Part shown: positions 48,167-59,990 of the stretch, in pieces
Numbering within the stretch: position 1 is the first letter of the stretch
How the letters are laid out: each line of letters opens with the position of its first letter
NCBI GenBank assembly: GCA_001643675.2
Contig: LSRY02000017.1
Span: 1,364,001-1,428,000 of the forward strand
Direction of reading: 5' to 3'
DNA: 64,000 nucleotides
Source of the DNA: Monocercomonoides exilis
Lineage: Eukaryota > Preaxostyla > Oxymonadida > Polymastigidae
Translations under genes and position numbers: made by a program
The notes under the pieces: generated by a model
What the model was told of the DNA's origin: nothing
What the model saw: only the letters and a program-made list of their open reading frames with translations
Database searches by the model: none

Positions 48167-51100
48167 AATTCTCTCCATTTGCTCTCAACGCTCAAACGCA
48201 GCAAACACAGAAAGCACCAATTTTCCAATTGGCTTGCCAACGCTTGACTAAATGTGTTGCCTGCGATGTTTTCAATAATCCTTGCAATTTTATTTTTTGT
48301 TTTGTTCTTTTTCTTTGGAAATCAAACTTCTGTTTCAAGATTTGTTGTTCCATCCATTTCTGTGTTTATTCTTGTGAAACAAAATACTTTTTGTCTTTCA
48401 AAAATTGTCAATTCTTGTTTCCTTCCTCAACTTGTCCACTTGAGTTCACATTTGTAAATCAGATGTCAAAGTTTCGTGATGATCAAAATTTCATTGAATT
48501 TCATCTGTTCCAAAGATGCAAATGTCAGTGTGCGAAAATTCAAATGCAAGTTTATGCTTTATGATAGCATTTTGTAATTAAAAAAATACTTGATACTTGC
48601 ATTGCTTGCTCTTCATGACGCATTGCAGATTTCAAGCTCATTTCAATGCTCTCTGATTAACTGTTCGAGTTTTGCTTATTCTGCCGATTTTCTTGAATCT
48701 CCAAGAAAAACTTAAATACTCAAATGGACGTTTCGAATCTGGCCTTTCAAACCTCCTTCTCAAAACATTTCATAATTTCAATTCTTTCATGTTGAACGAA
48801 GTTTTTTATTCGTTCGTAATATTAAATCCTTCTTCTGAGAAAACAAAATGCAGATCATTCTTTGATGTCCATTTCATCATTTTCATTTTCAAAGAAAATG
48901 ATACAAAAACATTTATGAATTGATTTTCGAATCATGCTTTTTTTTTGACAATTGCATCTGAAGAGATACGGCCAAACATTATTCTTCGAAGCACAACATA
49001 TTCCACCAACTCATCACTCCAAAAACTTTAATTATCCATATTTAAAAAGGTGCATCTTCCTTCAACTCTTTTCCCCTCTTATCGCACATTTGCTATCTCT
49101 CAAAACGTTCTTTTTTATTTCATTTTTCCTTTAATATGCATCTGTTCTTGTTCTAATTCATTCTCACGTTCTTTTTCTTTCTTTCCATTCTCCACTGCAT
49201 TCTCCTAAGCTCCTGCATTTCTTTGCATTTCATGCAACCTTCAGTCAAAGTTGGTCTTCTCCTTTCTGAGTCTAATCTTCGCTTTCTTCATCCCACTTTA
49301 CCCTTTTTCCATATTATTGCGTTCGTTGATTGTCTTCTCTTCTTTTCACAAATCGTTCTTTTTTATCCATCACTTCATTTCCAAAGAAGAGAGAACAAGC
49401 AGATGAATGGAAGGAAATGCAAAAATCCAGTTGATGAGAGTGAAAAGCAATTCAACAATGATGTTCTTTTGCATTCCAAAATATATGCAAGGAAAATAAA
49501 TGCAATTTGATTCGTATCTGATTCCTCTTTCATTTTTTTCCCTTTTTTCTGTTCCAGCATTGGGCACATTAGCAATATAAATTCCTTATAATTTGTTTCC
49601 AAACATCGAGTTTAACGCTTTTTCCTCCAAATTTTGTCATGTCCTTGGAGCGATTAGCTCGAAATAATCCTCAAATTAAATAAAAAACAGAATCCATCTT
49701 AATTTTTCCGTTTTGATCAAAAATCAATCATTTTGAAGCACAAAGTTCAGTGGAATTGCATTTCAAATAATTCGATGTTTTCTCTTCGATTTTGATTTGC
49801 CCGTTGCGTGTGCAAACAACAACAAACGACATTTTCCTCAATTGCTTCAAGAAAGCTGATTATGAGTTCAGTAAATGAACTTACGCGTGAGTTGGCTCGT
49901 CAAACTGAAAACACAGAAAAACGGAAATGTTTGTGATCATTCTTTTTTTGGCAATCCCAGCGATAGGATGAAGAAACACTCGCTGTTTCATAGAGCAACA
50001 TTTGCTATCAATGGAGCTGTAATTGATATTGATTTCAAAATCAATAAATCGAAAAGCCTTCAAGTCGGCTCTTGTTCAAGAATTTTTGATAAAAACAAAT
50101 CTCCATAACAATCCAGTAAAAGTGTCCAGCATATAAGCATCAAATTAAGGAGTAATTGCTGTTGATCCACGAGAAAGTTTTTGAAACAATTCTTCAAAAA
50201 TGTGTTGGAGCCCGGTGTACGCTTTCAATATAATTAATTCCTGAAGATTCCGTTAGATTTGTTCTCTTCCTCGAATAAACGACTCATTTTATCTTTTTTC
50301 CATCGCTTCTGTGGCTCCGTTCCATTCGATAAGATTTTCTTTTTTTCTCGTTCTTCCTTGCACAATTAGCATCTGTAACCAATTGAAAAAGAGGCGCTTT
50401 TCACATGCATATTCGTCTTTTCCTTTATTGCACATCCAAAATTGGAAAAAAAATATAAATCATATAAGATGAAGATGACGTACACCAAGAGCATGTCATT
50501 GGCCCCTTTAGGAAAGCAATTACACATATAAAGAATTATCTTTATCTCGTTGGAAAGAAATATAACACCTTCTCTTATCTTTTTCCTTTTTAGGTGCTGT
50601 TAATTTCAGAATAAAAAGAGGGAGAGAATTTGCAACAAAGAAGCATTCTTGCGTTGACTGTAGAATTGAAGGTTATCAGTCAATATTGGCTTTGAGGAAA
50701 TCTTATGAACTTTTTTGATAGTTGTGAATGATTCAATCAAACGGTTATGACAAAGATTGGTATCTACAGGAATAGTCTAATTTTATCTTTTTAATCGGTT
50801 GATTAATTATTTCGAACAATGTCTTTGGTTGAGAAATCGAAGATTGATGTAATTATTATTGAAAGCTAATATCCGTTGTTCATTTTTTCCCACTCATAAT
50901 CTATTCAATTCCTATTCCTCTTCAAAATGTTTGTTAATTCCAAAAGTCAGTTGCGCAAAATGTTATCCACTTTCGAATCTCTCTTCTTGCCATTTCTTGT
51001 CTCAGCTTTTGCAGTTGTTGCACTGCCTTTGCTCGATTCAGATAAAAGCTTCTTTTGCACCAACAAATCAAAGTCGTGAAGAGATCTTTCCAAAGATTAT

Positions 51101-51587
51101 TTTCCTTCATAGTTCATTAATATTTTGATTTCAGTATTTTTCAGTTTATCGCTTGTCAATAATGATATTTATGAGGATTTCACCTGATATTTGATTCGTT
51201 TTCTTCTGTATCTATTTGTTGCATATTTTGTACATTCTATTGTCCATTGAAGTATTGCAATTTATTCTTGTTCCATTTTGTAGTAATTTGGTATTTAATA
51301 ATTTGTTGCTTCTCCATTCCATTTTCTCTTAATAAATATCACATTTCTTATTAACAAATTTTGATTGATTATAAAATGCTATCGTCATTCTAATTTATCT
51401 ATAAAAATGAAATCAATAATTATGAACGATTATGGATTTTGTAAAAAAATGTGTTTTCAAGTTAAAATAAAGAAAAAAATTATTTTCTTGATAAAAATTG
51501 CCAATTTATCAATGATTGATTTTTTTCAATAGAGTAATTGGAATGCATAAAAAACACATTTATTAATTCTTGTCTGTTATTTTGAAT
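48167..51587. other. 3.4-kb stretch without a convincing gene
   Basis: The + strand is T/C-rich for the first kilobase (48250-49600), with several short hydrophobic or Ser/Phe-rich frames (for example 48151-48564, 49223-49510 and 49875-50108). None has a motif, and none could be joined to another by GT-AG introns with a protein-like result. From 50100 to 51587 the sequence becomes uniformly AT-rich. I saw no tRNA, snRNA or repeat in it, but a diverged ncRNA would be missed by eye. Confidence 0.4.
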
Positions 51588-52337
51588 ATGTCTATCACGT
51601 TCTTTATAACCATTATAAAGCTATGTGAAATATCCTTTTTTATGAATATATTTTTTTGGATAAATTTAATTGCTGTTTTGCATTCTACATGCGTGTATGA
51701 AAAAGATGGAAAAGAGCCAGAAATTGGAGAATGTTCTGGGCCAACTGAAAGGGTTCTTGCAGCTCGTAATGCAACAAATCAACTTAATGAAGGATGTCCT
51801 TTAGGTGTGAAATTAGTTCATTGTTTTATATCTATCATCCGATATTTTTAGGTACTGTGCCTTTTTTTCTCGATGGACAGGAATCTGAAACGGTGAAAGT
51901 GTGAATTAAATTGATTAGAAAAGATTATTATTTTTTTTAAGTGTGGCCAATGCAAGCCAGGAGTCGGGGGCATGGGGCTTGAAAATGCATATTGCTCGTA
52001 TAATGAATATTGTACGGATGAAGGGAAATGCTCATCAATAACTTTGCATCCTGTTTTCGGAAAAGAATGTCCATATTTTGATTTCATGAAAACAGTCGAT
52101 TTCTGTGGTGGAGGGATGGAATGCATTCAGCATAAATGCTTGCAATGTCAAGACGGTGAAATACAAGCTGAAAGAGGACTTGTTTGATTTGTTCATTTTC
52201 AATTTTCTTTTTATTCTTTTTAATTTCAGATTTGCTACAAAGGCGTTTGGACAAAAAGCAAATTAATAAGTGTAATTACAGAACCTAATAATCTTTTCTT
52301 GGGAATCATATCCTTTGTTTTTGTGTGTCTTAATTAA
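51588..52337 (+). CDS. Small Cys-rich secreted or membrane-anchored protein, unidentified
   Basis: Four exons, 51588-51804, 51852-51892, 51942-52181 and 52230-52337, give 201 aa; the introns are 47-49 nt and all phases close. An N-terminal hydrophobic stretch (residues about 1-36) looks like a long signal or anchor segment. The middle has about a dozen Cys in EGF-like spacing: 'CGQCKPGVGG', 'CSYNEYCTDEGKC', 'FCGGGMECIQHKCLQCQDGE'. The last exon ends in a hydrophobic tail 'NLFLGIISFVFVCLN', compatible with a C-terminal anchor. The consistency of Cys spacing across three splice junctions supports the model. I do not recognise the family; an extracellular role is inferred. Confidence 0.68.
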
Positions 52338-52654
52338 ATTTTTTCGATCACATGATTGTCTTATTTCAAAAAATTAGTTGTTTGAGTTTTTTATTCAGAT
52401 TGTATCTCGCATTCATAAAGTCTGTTCCAAGGATGATATTTTAAAAGTTAAAAAGAAATCAAAAATAAGTTGATTCTCAAAGAATAAATAATACGTGTAT
52501 TATTTTTATGATTTTTCAATAAGACATAAAGTTCTCGAAATTTTGAATAGTAATAACAATATTTCTTTAAATATAAAGTATTTGAAACGAAAATAAATAA
52601 ATTGTTTGGAGAGATCAATTTGATCTATATTCACTCAATTATAAAGAACGTAAT

Positions 52655-53400
52655 ATGTCAGCAACTGTTTTGCGTAGGATCCAGATTGTTTGGAAATTTC
52701 ATTTGCACTATTTCTTTTTACAGATTCTGTTATATTAAAAGGAAATTAATCGTTTTTCAACGGACCCAGTTGAGGGTATTCGAATTGCACCACATGAGGA
52801 TAATATTAGATATATAGACGCATTTATCAAAGGTCCAATGGGTTCTCCTTACGAAGGAGGAGAATTTAAGCTTGAAATATTTCTGAGAGATGGCTATCCA
52901 ATGGAGCCTCCTCTTGTGCGCTTTTTAACACCTGTTTATCATCCAAATATTGATAAATTAGGGCGCATTTGCTTGGACACCCTGAAAGATGCATGGACTC
53001 CAGCAATACAGATACGAACTATGCTCATGAGTGTTCAAGTTCGATTTCCCACTAAATTTTTTAATAAATAAATTATTTGTTATTTCAATGAAATACTTTA
53101 TGTATTGAATTTATAGGCTCTTATGAGTACACCAAATCTTGACGGTATGATATTAATAGTGTTTTGTCTTTTATTTTTGAAATTCTTATTCTATTTTTAA
53201 AAGATCCATTAAATGAAGTTGCTGCAAAGCACTGGAAGCGCGACAAAGCATCCGCAGAAGCAGAAGGTATTATTCTTTGATTTTTCTTAGGAAATTTTTT
53301 GATTATTTATAATGACATGCTTCTTTCATGATTTATATGAACAATTTTTTTTTTTACACCAGCAAAACGGCTGACTGCTCTTCATGCGAGAGCAAAATAA
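52655..53400 (+). CDS. UBE2N: Ubiquitin-conjugating enzyme E2 N (UBC13)
   Basis: Five exons, 52655-52687, 52742-53038, 53117-53144, 53204-53266 and 53363-53400, give exactly 152 aa, the human UBE2N length. With a Uev/Mms2 partner UBC13 makes K63-linked ubiquitin chains in DNA-damage tolerance and signalling. The N-terminus '[19 protein letters not shown]' matches human 'PRRIIKETQRLLAEPVPGI'. The core has '[15 protein letters not shown]', the HPN triad at about 78-80, '[20 protein letters not shown]' with the catalytic Cys at about 88, and '[18 protein letters not shown]'. The introns are 54-96 nt. Splicing is required to complete the start, the 'LDD' junction and the last 12 residues. Nothing is truncated and the gene looks functional, just left of the repeat-rich end of the window. 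Confidence 0.96.
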
Positions 53401-54570
53401 ATGAAAATGTTATTCTTACATTTGGCAAATAACATGTTAATTTAACAATGAAGTATTGATGATTTTGAAATTTTTCTTTATTTATTTTTCTTATGACATC
53501 TCATCTGACTTAAAAAATCCAGTAAATTAAAAAAATCTTTCAATTTTTGATAAAACGAACTTTTATAATCTGAAAATTGAATTTTGAAAGTTCGGAATTT
53601 GAATAATCTTTGTTTGATGTGTTTTGAACATAAATAATTATTTTATTTAGGATTATTTGTACAAATTAATAATAAATTAATTTCGAATTTTTTTTTTACT
53701 CAAGAAGTTAGCATCTTCTTTGAAAAATAAAAATAACAAATTTTTTTTAAAATGACCGACAGCAACAAAAAATGGTAAGTCGTGTCGCATAGGTCTGGTG
53801 TATGTGTTTGTTAAATTCCTCATTGAAAATAAAAAAATATTTTTTTATATTTTGAAAACTGATGGCACAATTGTTTTTTCTGTTATTGCTTCAACAAAAA
53901 AATTTTTTTTGATATAAAAATAATTTTCACTTAATTTATTTAAGATAAACATTTCGTATTCGTGAAAAAATCGACTTTTGTTTTAAACTTTGTTAGTTGG
54001 ATATCATTTTAAATTTAACATTTTTTCAAAAAAAAAAAAAAAGAAAGAAAAACAATGAATAAAATATGACAGAATTGTTCGAATATTTTATGTGGAACAA
54101 ATTCCATTAAATCTGAATTTTATTCCATTCGCATTTCATTTTCATCACATTATTTTCACTTTCTTATTTATAATTTTGATTTCAATGTTAACAATGTTTG
54201 ATGAAATTAAAGTCATTTGGAGGGAAATGAGAATAAGACCAAATGAGAATAATGGATTGAACCAATAGTGAGTTTATTCATAAAATGGAAATATGAAAAT
54301 AAGAAAGTGATTATTTGATTCCTAATAATGTCCTAATTTTTTTGAAAAGTTCATTTTGTTCAATTTTCCAAATAAATAAAAATTTCATATTTTGATCAAA
54401 TATCTGTTTTCACTAACGAAACTTCACTTTAATAGATGAAATAACTTGATAATGCTATCATAGACTTTTCTGTGATATTTCGTGAGTGGAAACAGTTAAT
54501 TGATGAAAATATGAAGTTTATTTTTTATTTGAAAATTGAACAAAAGGAAGTTTTCAAAAAAAATATGCTA
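53401..54570. other. AT-rich stretch left of the 5.4-kb element, with one orphan exon-like start
   Basis: 1.17 kb without a complete gene. At 53752-53774 an ATG opens a frame (Met-Thr-Asp-Ser-Asn-Lys-Lys) that runs into a textbook donor GTAAGT, but I find no downstream exon that continues it before the 5.4-kb element begins. The rest is AT-rich with several A and T runs. The element's TA target copy is at 54569-54570. Confidence 0.4.
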
Positions 54571-55051
54571 CAGATATCGCACAAAATACCGGACAATATG
54601 GGTCATTATTTTTCATATCGTAACTTTGTTCGAAGAAAGATCTTTTTTTTATTAATTGTGGTAAAAAGAGAAAAAGGCAAAAATACATATTTATAAATGA
54701 ATAGAAAAAGAATCGTGATCGAATTTTAGCAAACCAAGTTAATCTGTGAAAATTGTGAAAATTCCATTATAACATTTAATTTTTGAGTTATTTCTTTTAT
54801 TTGAATTATATGGAATTATGAAGGTTAACAGGCTCAATTATCACTTATAAAAGATTTCAATTTGAGTATGATTCAAGGAAATAACTTTTTTTAATGCTTC
54901 GAATTAACTTTCGTTTGAAAATGAATGATTGATTGATTTATTAAATTTAGAAGCGAAATTGTGAGGTTTATAATTTTGTATTATATTTTTTTTTAACTTT
55001 ATTTATGTTATGAATGACGCACATTCGATTTTTGTCGAATAGAGTTGTTCG
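54571..55051 (+). repeat. Left terminal inverted repeat of the 5.4-kb element
   Basis: This arm is the uninterrupted copy. A 74-codon frame at 54472-54696 overlaps its start and is not conserved as a frame in the other arm, so it is not called as a gene. The inner end is at the sequence GAGTTGTTCG (55042-55051). Confidence 0.8.
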
Positions 55052-55724
55052 TGAGATGCAAATTATATTGGAAAATAAATGTTTTGTTTATTGAATGATT
55101 TAACAAGAAGTGGAATAAAAATGAAGTCAAATCATAATTATTGTATGTTAACATTTCGAACAATTGAGATAAAATGTTAAAAGTGACCTCAATGTTTTGT
55201 AAAGAAATTATTTTATTTTTCATTGTTTTTTGTTTTTTCTTCATTTCAAACATTGGACTTTATTGTTTTAATTGAAAAGTTTTTCGTTTATGAAATTTCC
55301 ACTTCATTTATCTTGATGAGATTATGCATTTATCTTTCCAGTTGTGAGATCAACATGTTTTTGATATATTTTATAGAAGAACTTGCTAAACATAACACAA
55401 TAATTTGATTTCTCATTAAATATATAATTAACTTTAGCAATTCCAAAATATTTATTTCTATTTTCCAGTGCAAAGGTGAAATGAAGAAAAAGATAAAACA
55501 AAAAAAAAAGTGAGGAAAATTACGTGAAATCAATAAATGAGAAAAAGAATCCATCTTTTGCTAAGCTTCGTTTTATTTACATGCATAAGGAGAATTTATT
55601 GTTTCTATTCAGTCTGCTCCAGAAACATGAAAAGTTGACAAAAAAAACCTTCCCCCATCACAATATGTTTTGCATTTCTGGAACTCGCAGCCGCTGATCC
55701 AGACACACGAAGTAATACAATAAG

Positions 55725-56806
55725 CTACATCCCTCCTCCAGTATGATTTTGAGCAGTACATCCATCGAACGAGTTGTTTTCGATTTTGATTGAATTAATT
55801 GAATTGCACATAATTCCTCCACCATAAGCATATGAATAGCAGTTGTTGAATGAACAAAATTTCACTGAAAGTGTTCCCGATCCAAGGTTATACATGTGAA
55901 TCGCCCCTCTACTTGATATTCCATCTGAGACAGAATATTGATTTTCAGTTGTAATTGACCCATTCCACACGCACCAAGTGAATGAATTCGCCCCATTGTC
56001 TGCAATCTGCTGTCTCCCTGGTTTCGATGGATTCCCTTCACTCCCGCTGACTGCAACATTCTGAGACCGATAGCACATGACAAACGAGGTGTTCGAGGCA
56101 TCCAAGGAAGATGAGGGGCTGTTGAGCGAGGAGACAATGCCCCATCATACACATCCCACACTGATACAAATTCACACCCACTCATCAGAAATGATGTTTG
56201 GCCCAACCCTTCACCCAGATGTGTTGTTTTCTGTGGATCTGTGGAGATGTTGAAGAAGGTCAGCTGCGTGAGAGATACAAGGGGTGTCAGGGGAGGCGCC
56301 AGAAACGGGGCTGAAGACACACAAAAAGATGAGAAATGAATCTCACTCACCAATACATTCCCTCCTCCTTCGCTTTCTTCTTCTCTTCCTTCTCCTCTTC
56401 CTTCTCTACCTCTTCTTCCTCCACCTTCTTGTTGTCCTCCTCTCCCTCCTCCTTCATCTCTTCCTCCTCCAATTCCTCCTCCACCTTCTCTCTCACTCTT
56501 CGTCAGCCCCATCATCCCCTCTCCTCCAAACAGTCTCCCACACACATTTCCTCCCCTTCCAACCCCCCTAAGCGTGATGTTCCAAAACACCCCTCTGCAC
56601 CCGCCCAGCTCAAACACCCCCGCCTCCTTGCCTCTCCCCATCTCCACACCACATCCCCTCACCACAACCACACTCCCCCTCATTCCACACACAATCCTCC
56701 CAATTTCATCTCCAATCAGCTCAATCCCCTTCAACTCAACCATCATGCTCCATAACTCCCTCACAAAAAAATACTCATCTTCTTCCTTTTTCCAACTTTT
56801 TTTCAA
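55725..56806 (-). pseudogene. Broken beta-helix surface-family gene inside the 5.4-kb element
   Basis: The minus strand codes for a protein of the oxymonad beta-helix type in two overlapping frames. An upstream part (56806 to about 56130) has 'GVFELGGCRGVFWNITLRG', a Gly/Glu/Arg low-complexity block (56500-56360), then 'FFNISTDPQKTTHLGEGLG' and 'SFLMSGCEFVSVWDVYDG'. The rest (about 56130 to 55725) has 'DASNTSFVMCYRSQN', 'FCSFNNCYSYAYGGGIMC' and 'NSFDGCTAQNHTGGGM'. The join needs a one-base frame change near 56137, and the second frame stops at a TAG right after a Gly-Gly-Gly-Met rung where family members continue. It has no signal peptide, TM or kinase part. It is thus a 5'- and 3'-truncated, frameshifted copy. 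Related surface proteins such as the one at 40349-48166 would be extracellular. Confidence 0.7.
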
Positions 56807-59184
56807 ATTTCTCTAAAAAATCATATCTCTGATTTTCCCCTTCCCTTCTTTCTTCGCCTTATTCAAATTTTCTCTTTCAATCGAACTTCCAAAATATTAT
56901 CTTCTTCTTCTCAATCATATGCCAAATTTCTTCTTTTGCTGTATCATCTATTCCTTGATCTCATTTTCGGCTTTTAATAAGATTCACCGTAAATGTCTTC
57001 CAAAACCATCAAAAAAATATCTTCTTCTCTTTTCCTTTCATTTATATTTTGCGCCCGCTCACTCCACCAAACGCCTTCCAATTATTATATCCTGATTTCT
57101 TTTAATGCATCCAATATCCCCATCTTCTCATATTCCTTGTTCATTCGTTGTCGTTGAACGTTCTTGCAAAAATCCTAGTTTCACAAAAAAATAATATTTG
57201 AAAAAACATAATTAAAAAAAATATAAATACACACCGTTATAATGATCATTCTTCACCGACTTCATTCTCCTCCCCCAAATATTTCCTTTCTGCCTATAAA
57301 TTCCATCTTTCCAGCCTTCGCTTCCCTTCTGCTTCCTCAAAAAACATTAATCAGCTAAAGCCCAACTTCTTGTTGCTTCTTCTCAAATAACCTCCACAAA
57401 CCCTTTTCTTAAAAATATCGAAGGGGAAGATGAAGATGAAGAAGCAGATGAATTAGAGGAGAGCTCAGACTTTTCGAAGTCCATGAAGGCGAAAATGATA
57501 ATAACCAAGAAGAAGATTTCACATAAAAATATTTTCTTTTGTTGTGGTGGTGCAAACGAAAACATGATGGTGATAATGACGGTGAAGAAGAAAATGAGGA
57601 GCATGAGGAAGATGTGGAAGATGAAGAAGGCGAAGAAATGATGTGACAAACAATTCTTTTCGCAATTCAATCATATTTCATAAGATCTTGAACATCCCCC
57701 AAAACATCCCATTTCCACAGCTCACTTAAAACTCTTCACAAAATCTCATTCCCAAATGTTATGCCTGATCCTTCCATCCAAATCATTTCATTCGGCCATC
57801 CACTGCTCATTCCTCTGCCTTTTCTTCGCCATTGCCCTCCCCTTTCCCCTCACAATTCCAGAGCGATGGCTGCTCTCAGTTTCTTGTCTTTGCTATTCTC
57901 CTCCTCCATCCACCTCACAATATTCTCCGAAAACAACACCCCTCTCCTTTTATTCATCTTTCTCGCCCTCTTCCAGAAATTCCTTCCCCTCCTCTTTCCC
58001 TTCTCATCCTCCACACAGCCTGTCCTCACCATTCCCCTTTCCATCGCTTCTCCGCTCCATCGCCTCTCTGGTGAACGGCTTCTCCCATCGCAGCAGTCTT
58101 CTCCTGAAAGTCCTCTCGCCCTTTGAAGACACACCAAACAAAATGGCTGCGCCTCCAACACACAGCCCGATAATCCATCTGCCAACAAGATGGAGGGCAA
58201 TGATCAGCTGCGCGAGGCTATCCTGACAAGAGATACAGAAGCGGAGGCGGCGAGCATCCAGTCGGAGATGCTTGGCCAGTCGCTCCTGCGGAAACCGCTC
58301 CACAACTACCCTATGCACAATCTGCTGTTGTTGTTGTTGCTGCTGCCATCGCTTGGCAAAGAAGAGCTGCCTGTGTTCTTCAGACACCACCCGATGGATG
58401 TGACTGCAGCGTTGCAATGGTGTTGGTGCGGCAGAGGAGAAGAGAAGAGAAGAGATGAGATGAGATGAGATGATGTGCAGTTGCACTCGATTAGCTGAGA
58501 GTTCAATGGCTGTGCAGTGTCTGCTGCAGCTGAATTCTTTAAAAACAAACCAAAGAAGAAGAAGAAGAAGAAGGCGAAGAAGAAAAAAAGAAAGAAAATG
58601 GTTGCGATGAAGTTAAAGGCATCAACGAACGTGGTGGCATCACCTGTTTTGTCTCTACGGGATTAAGTCCGAGTGCTTCGCAGCTCCTTCATTCCTTTGC
58701 AGCCGTCCTTCTAAAGCTCCTCCTTTCCATCGCTCTCTCACACAACCCATTCCTGCTTTTCTATTTTCGTTCCTCTTCCTGCCGCGGCAACGCCTCAAAG
58801 CACCTGTCGGAGTCTTCATCATTCTCTCAGGAATCCCCTTCAACTTTGCCTCCTTCTCCATTTAGAATACAGCTTTCCCTTTTCATATGCATCCCTTACT
58901 TTCCCCGCCTAGTGCTTAAATGTTTTCAGCCTCTGCTTCTTTCATTTCTGCTTCACATTTCTCGAAAGATGCTAACAAAACAAACAAATATACAAATCAA
59001 CAAATACATAAATAGTAAAATAAATGAATGAATATACAAAATTACACATATATCTAATTGTTGATTACCTTCTGAATTTTTCTTCTTTGTTAATCCATTT
59101 GACCAAATAGCTAATATAACATCAAATAGTACGAAGGCTTCATTTTTCTTTTTTTTTTTAAATAAAAATCTTCAAAGCTTCTTT
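56807..59184. other. Interior of the 5.4-kb element: GC-richer, C/T-rich low-complexity DNA
   Basis: The stretch is markedly richer in C than its surroundings, with open frames in several overlapping frames of both strands (for example 57756-58226 on + and 58486-58004 on -). Their products are Ser/Pro/Phe-rich or Arg-rich. No frame dominates and I recognise no domain. Microsatellites include GAGAT/GAGAA repeats near 58438-58472 and (GAA)n near 58554-58575. It may be further captured or decayed gene sequence. Confidence 0.4.
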
Positions 59185-59988
59185 CGAACAACTCTATTCG
59201 ACAAAAATCGAATGTGCGTCATTCATAACATAAATAAAGTTAAAAAAAAATATAATACAAAATTATAAACCTCACAATTTCGCTTCTAAATTTAATAAAT
59301 CAATCAATCATTCATTTTCAAACGAAAGTTAATTCGAAGCATTAAAAAAAGTTATTTCCTTGAATCATACTCAAATTGAAATCTTTTATAAGTGATAATT
59401 GAGCCTGTTAACCTTCATAATTCCATATAATTCAAATAAAAGAAATAACTCAAAAATTAAATGTTATAATGGAATTTTCACAATTTTCACAGATTAACTT
59501 GGTTTGCTAAAATTCGATCACGATTCTTTTTCTATTCATTTATAAATATGTATTTTTGCCTTTTTCTCTTTTTACCACAATTAATAAAAAAAAGATCTTT
59601 CTTCGAACAAAGTTACGATATGAAAAATAATGACCCATATCGATTTCACAATAGCTGCAAGAGGAATAATTCTATTAATTTTCCTCTAAATATATCTCAT
59701 CAATACTTACTCATTTGATAAACAAAACTTTCACAATAGCCACATTTGTGCTCAGAAAAATTTATTTTTTAAATCTCGGAGAAACTTTTTATCCTTATTC
59801 TCCTGGAATCAAATAATTATTTTTTCTGAGCACAAACGAAGCTGTTTAGAAAGTCTCGTTTATCAAATGAGTTTGTATTAATGAGATATATTTTAAGGAA
59901 ATTTTTCAGAATTATACCTCTTGCGGTTATTGAGAAATCGATCTTGTCCGGTATTTTGTGCAATGTCCGGTATTTTATGCGATATCTG
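59185..59988 (-). repeat. Right terminal inverted repeat of the 5.4-kb element, interrupted
   Basis: This is the inverse of 54571-55051. It is interrupted at 59640-59941 by a 302-bp MITE and carries an extra 19-bp tandem unit near 59960-59980 that duplicates the CCGGACA-containing motif. Elsewhere the two arms differ at few positions. Confidence 0.8.
59640..59941. mobile_element. 302-bp foldback MITE nested in the right inverted repeat
   Basis: The ends are inverted repeats TCGATTTCACAATAGC and TCGATTTCTCAATAACC. The two halves are imperfect inverse copies, including matching 'GAGCACAAA' and 'GATATATTT' blocks about a central region. The uninterrupted left arm of the host element shows the empty site (…CCCATATTGTCC…), so the insertion is seen directly. 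It is flanked by TA at the left and TC at the right, fitting a TA duplication with one later change. It has no coding capacity. Confidence 0.75.
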
Positions 59989-59990
59989 TA

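Larger units (their letters stand above)
54571..59988. mobile_element. 5.4-kb TA-flanked element with long terminal inverted repeats and captured sequence
   Basis: The two ends are inverse copies: CAGATATCGCACAAAATACC at the left, and its inverse ending GCGATATCTG at the right, each followed outward by TA (54569-54570 and 59989-59990). The left arm (54571-55051) and the right arm (59185-59988) match nearly base for base over about 480 bp. The right arm is longer because of a nested 302-bp MITE and one extra 19-bp tandem unit. TA duplication and a CAG-type end fit the Tc1/mariner superfamily. The 4.1-kb interior holds a broken beta-helix gene and GC-richer low-complexity DNA but no transposase. 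It therefore looks like a non-autonomous element that captured host sequence. Confidence 0.75.

Noticed and set aside
49862-50108. A possible two-exon gene starting ATG at about 49863
   Set aside because: The only short intron that fits GT-AG leads to an early stop, and no motif is present.
50461-50560. A stretch faintly resembling a U6 snRNA core
   Set aside because: The invariant ACAGAGA and AGC elements are not present in the right order; the likeness is limited to a few bases.
54472-54696. A 74-codon frame spanning the left end of the 5.4-kb element
   Set aside because: It crosses the TA boundary of the element, and the matching part of the other arm does not preserve a frame.
57756-58486. 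Overlapping long frames in the GC-rich interior of the 5.4-kb element
   Set aside because: Both strands are open over the same bases with low-complexity products and no domain, so no single gene can be defended.
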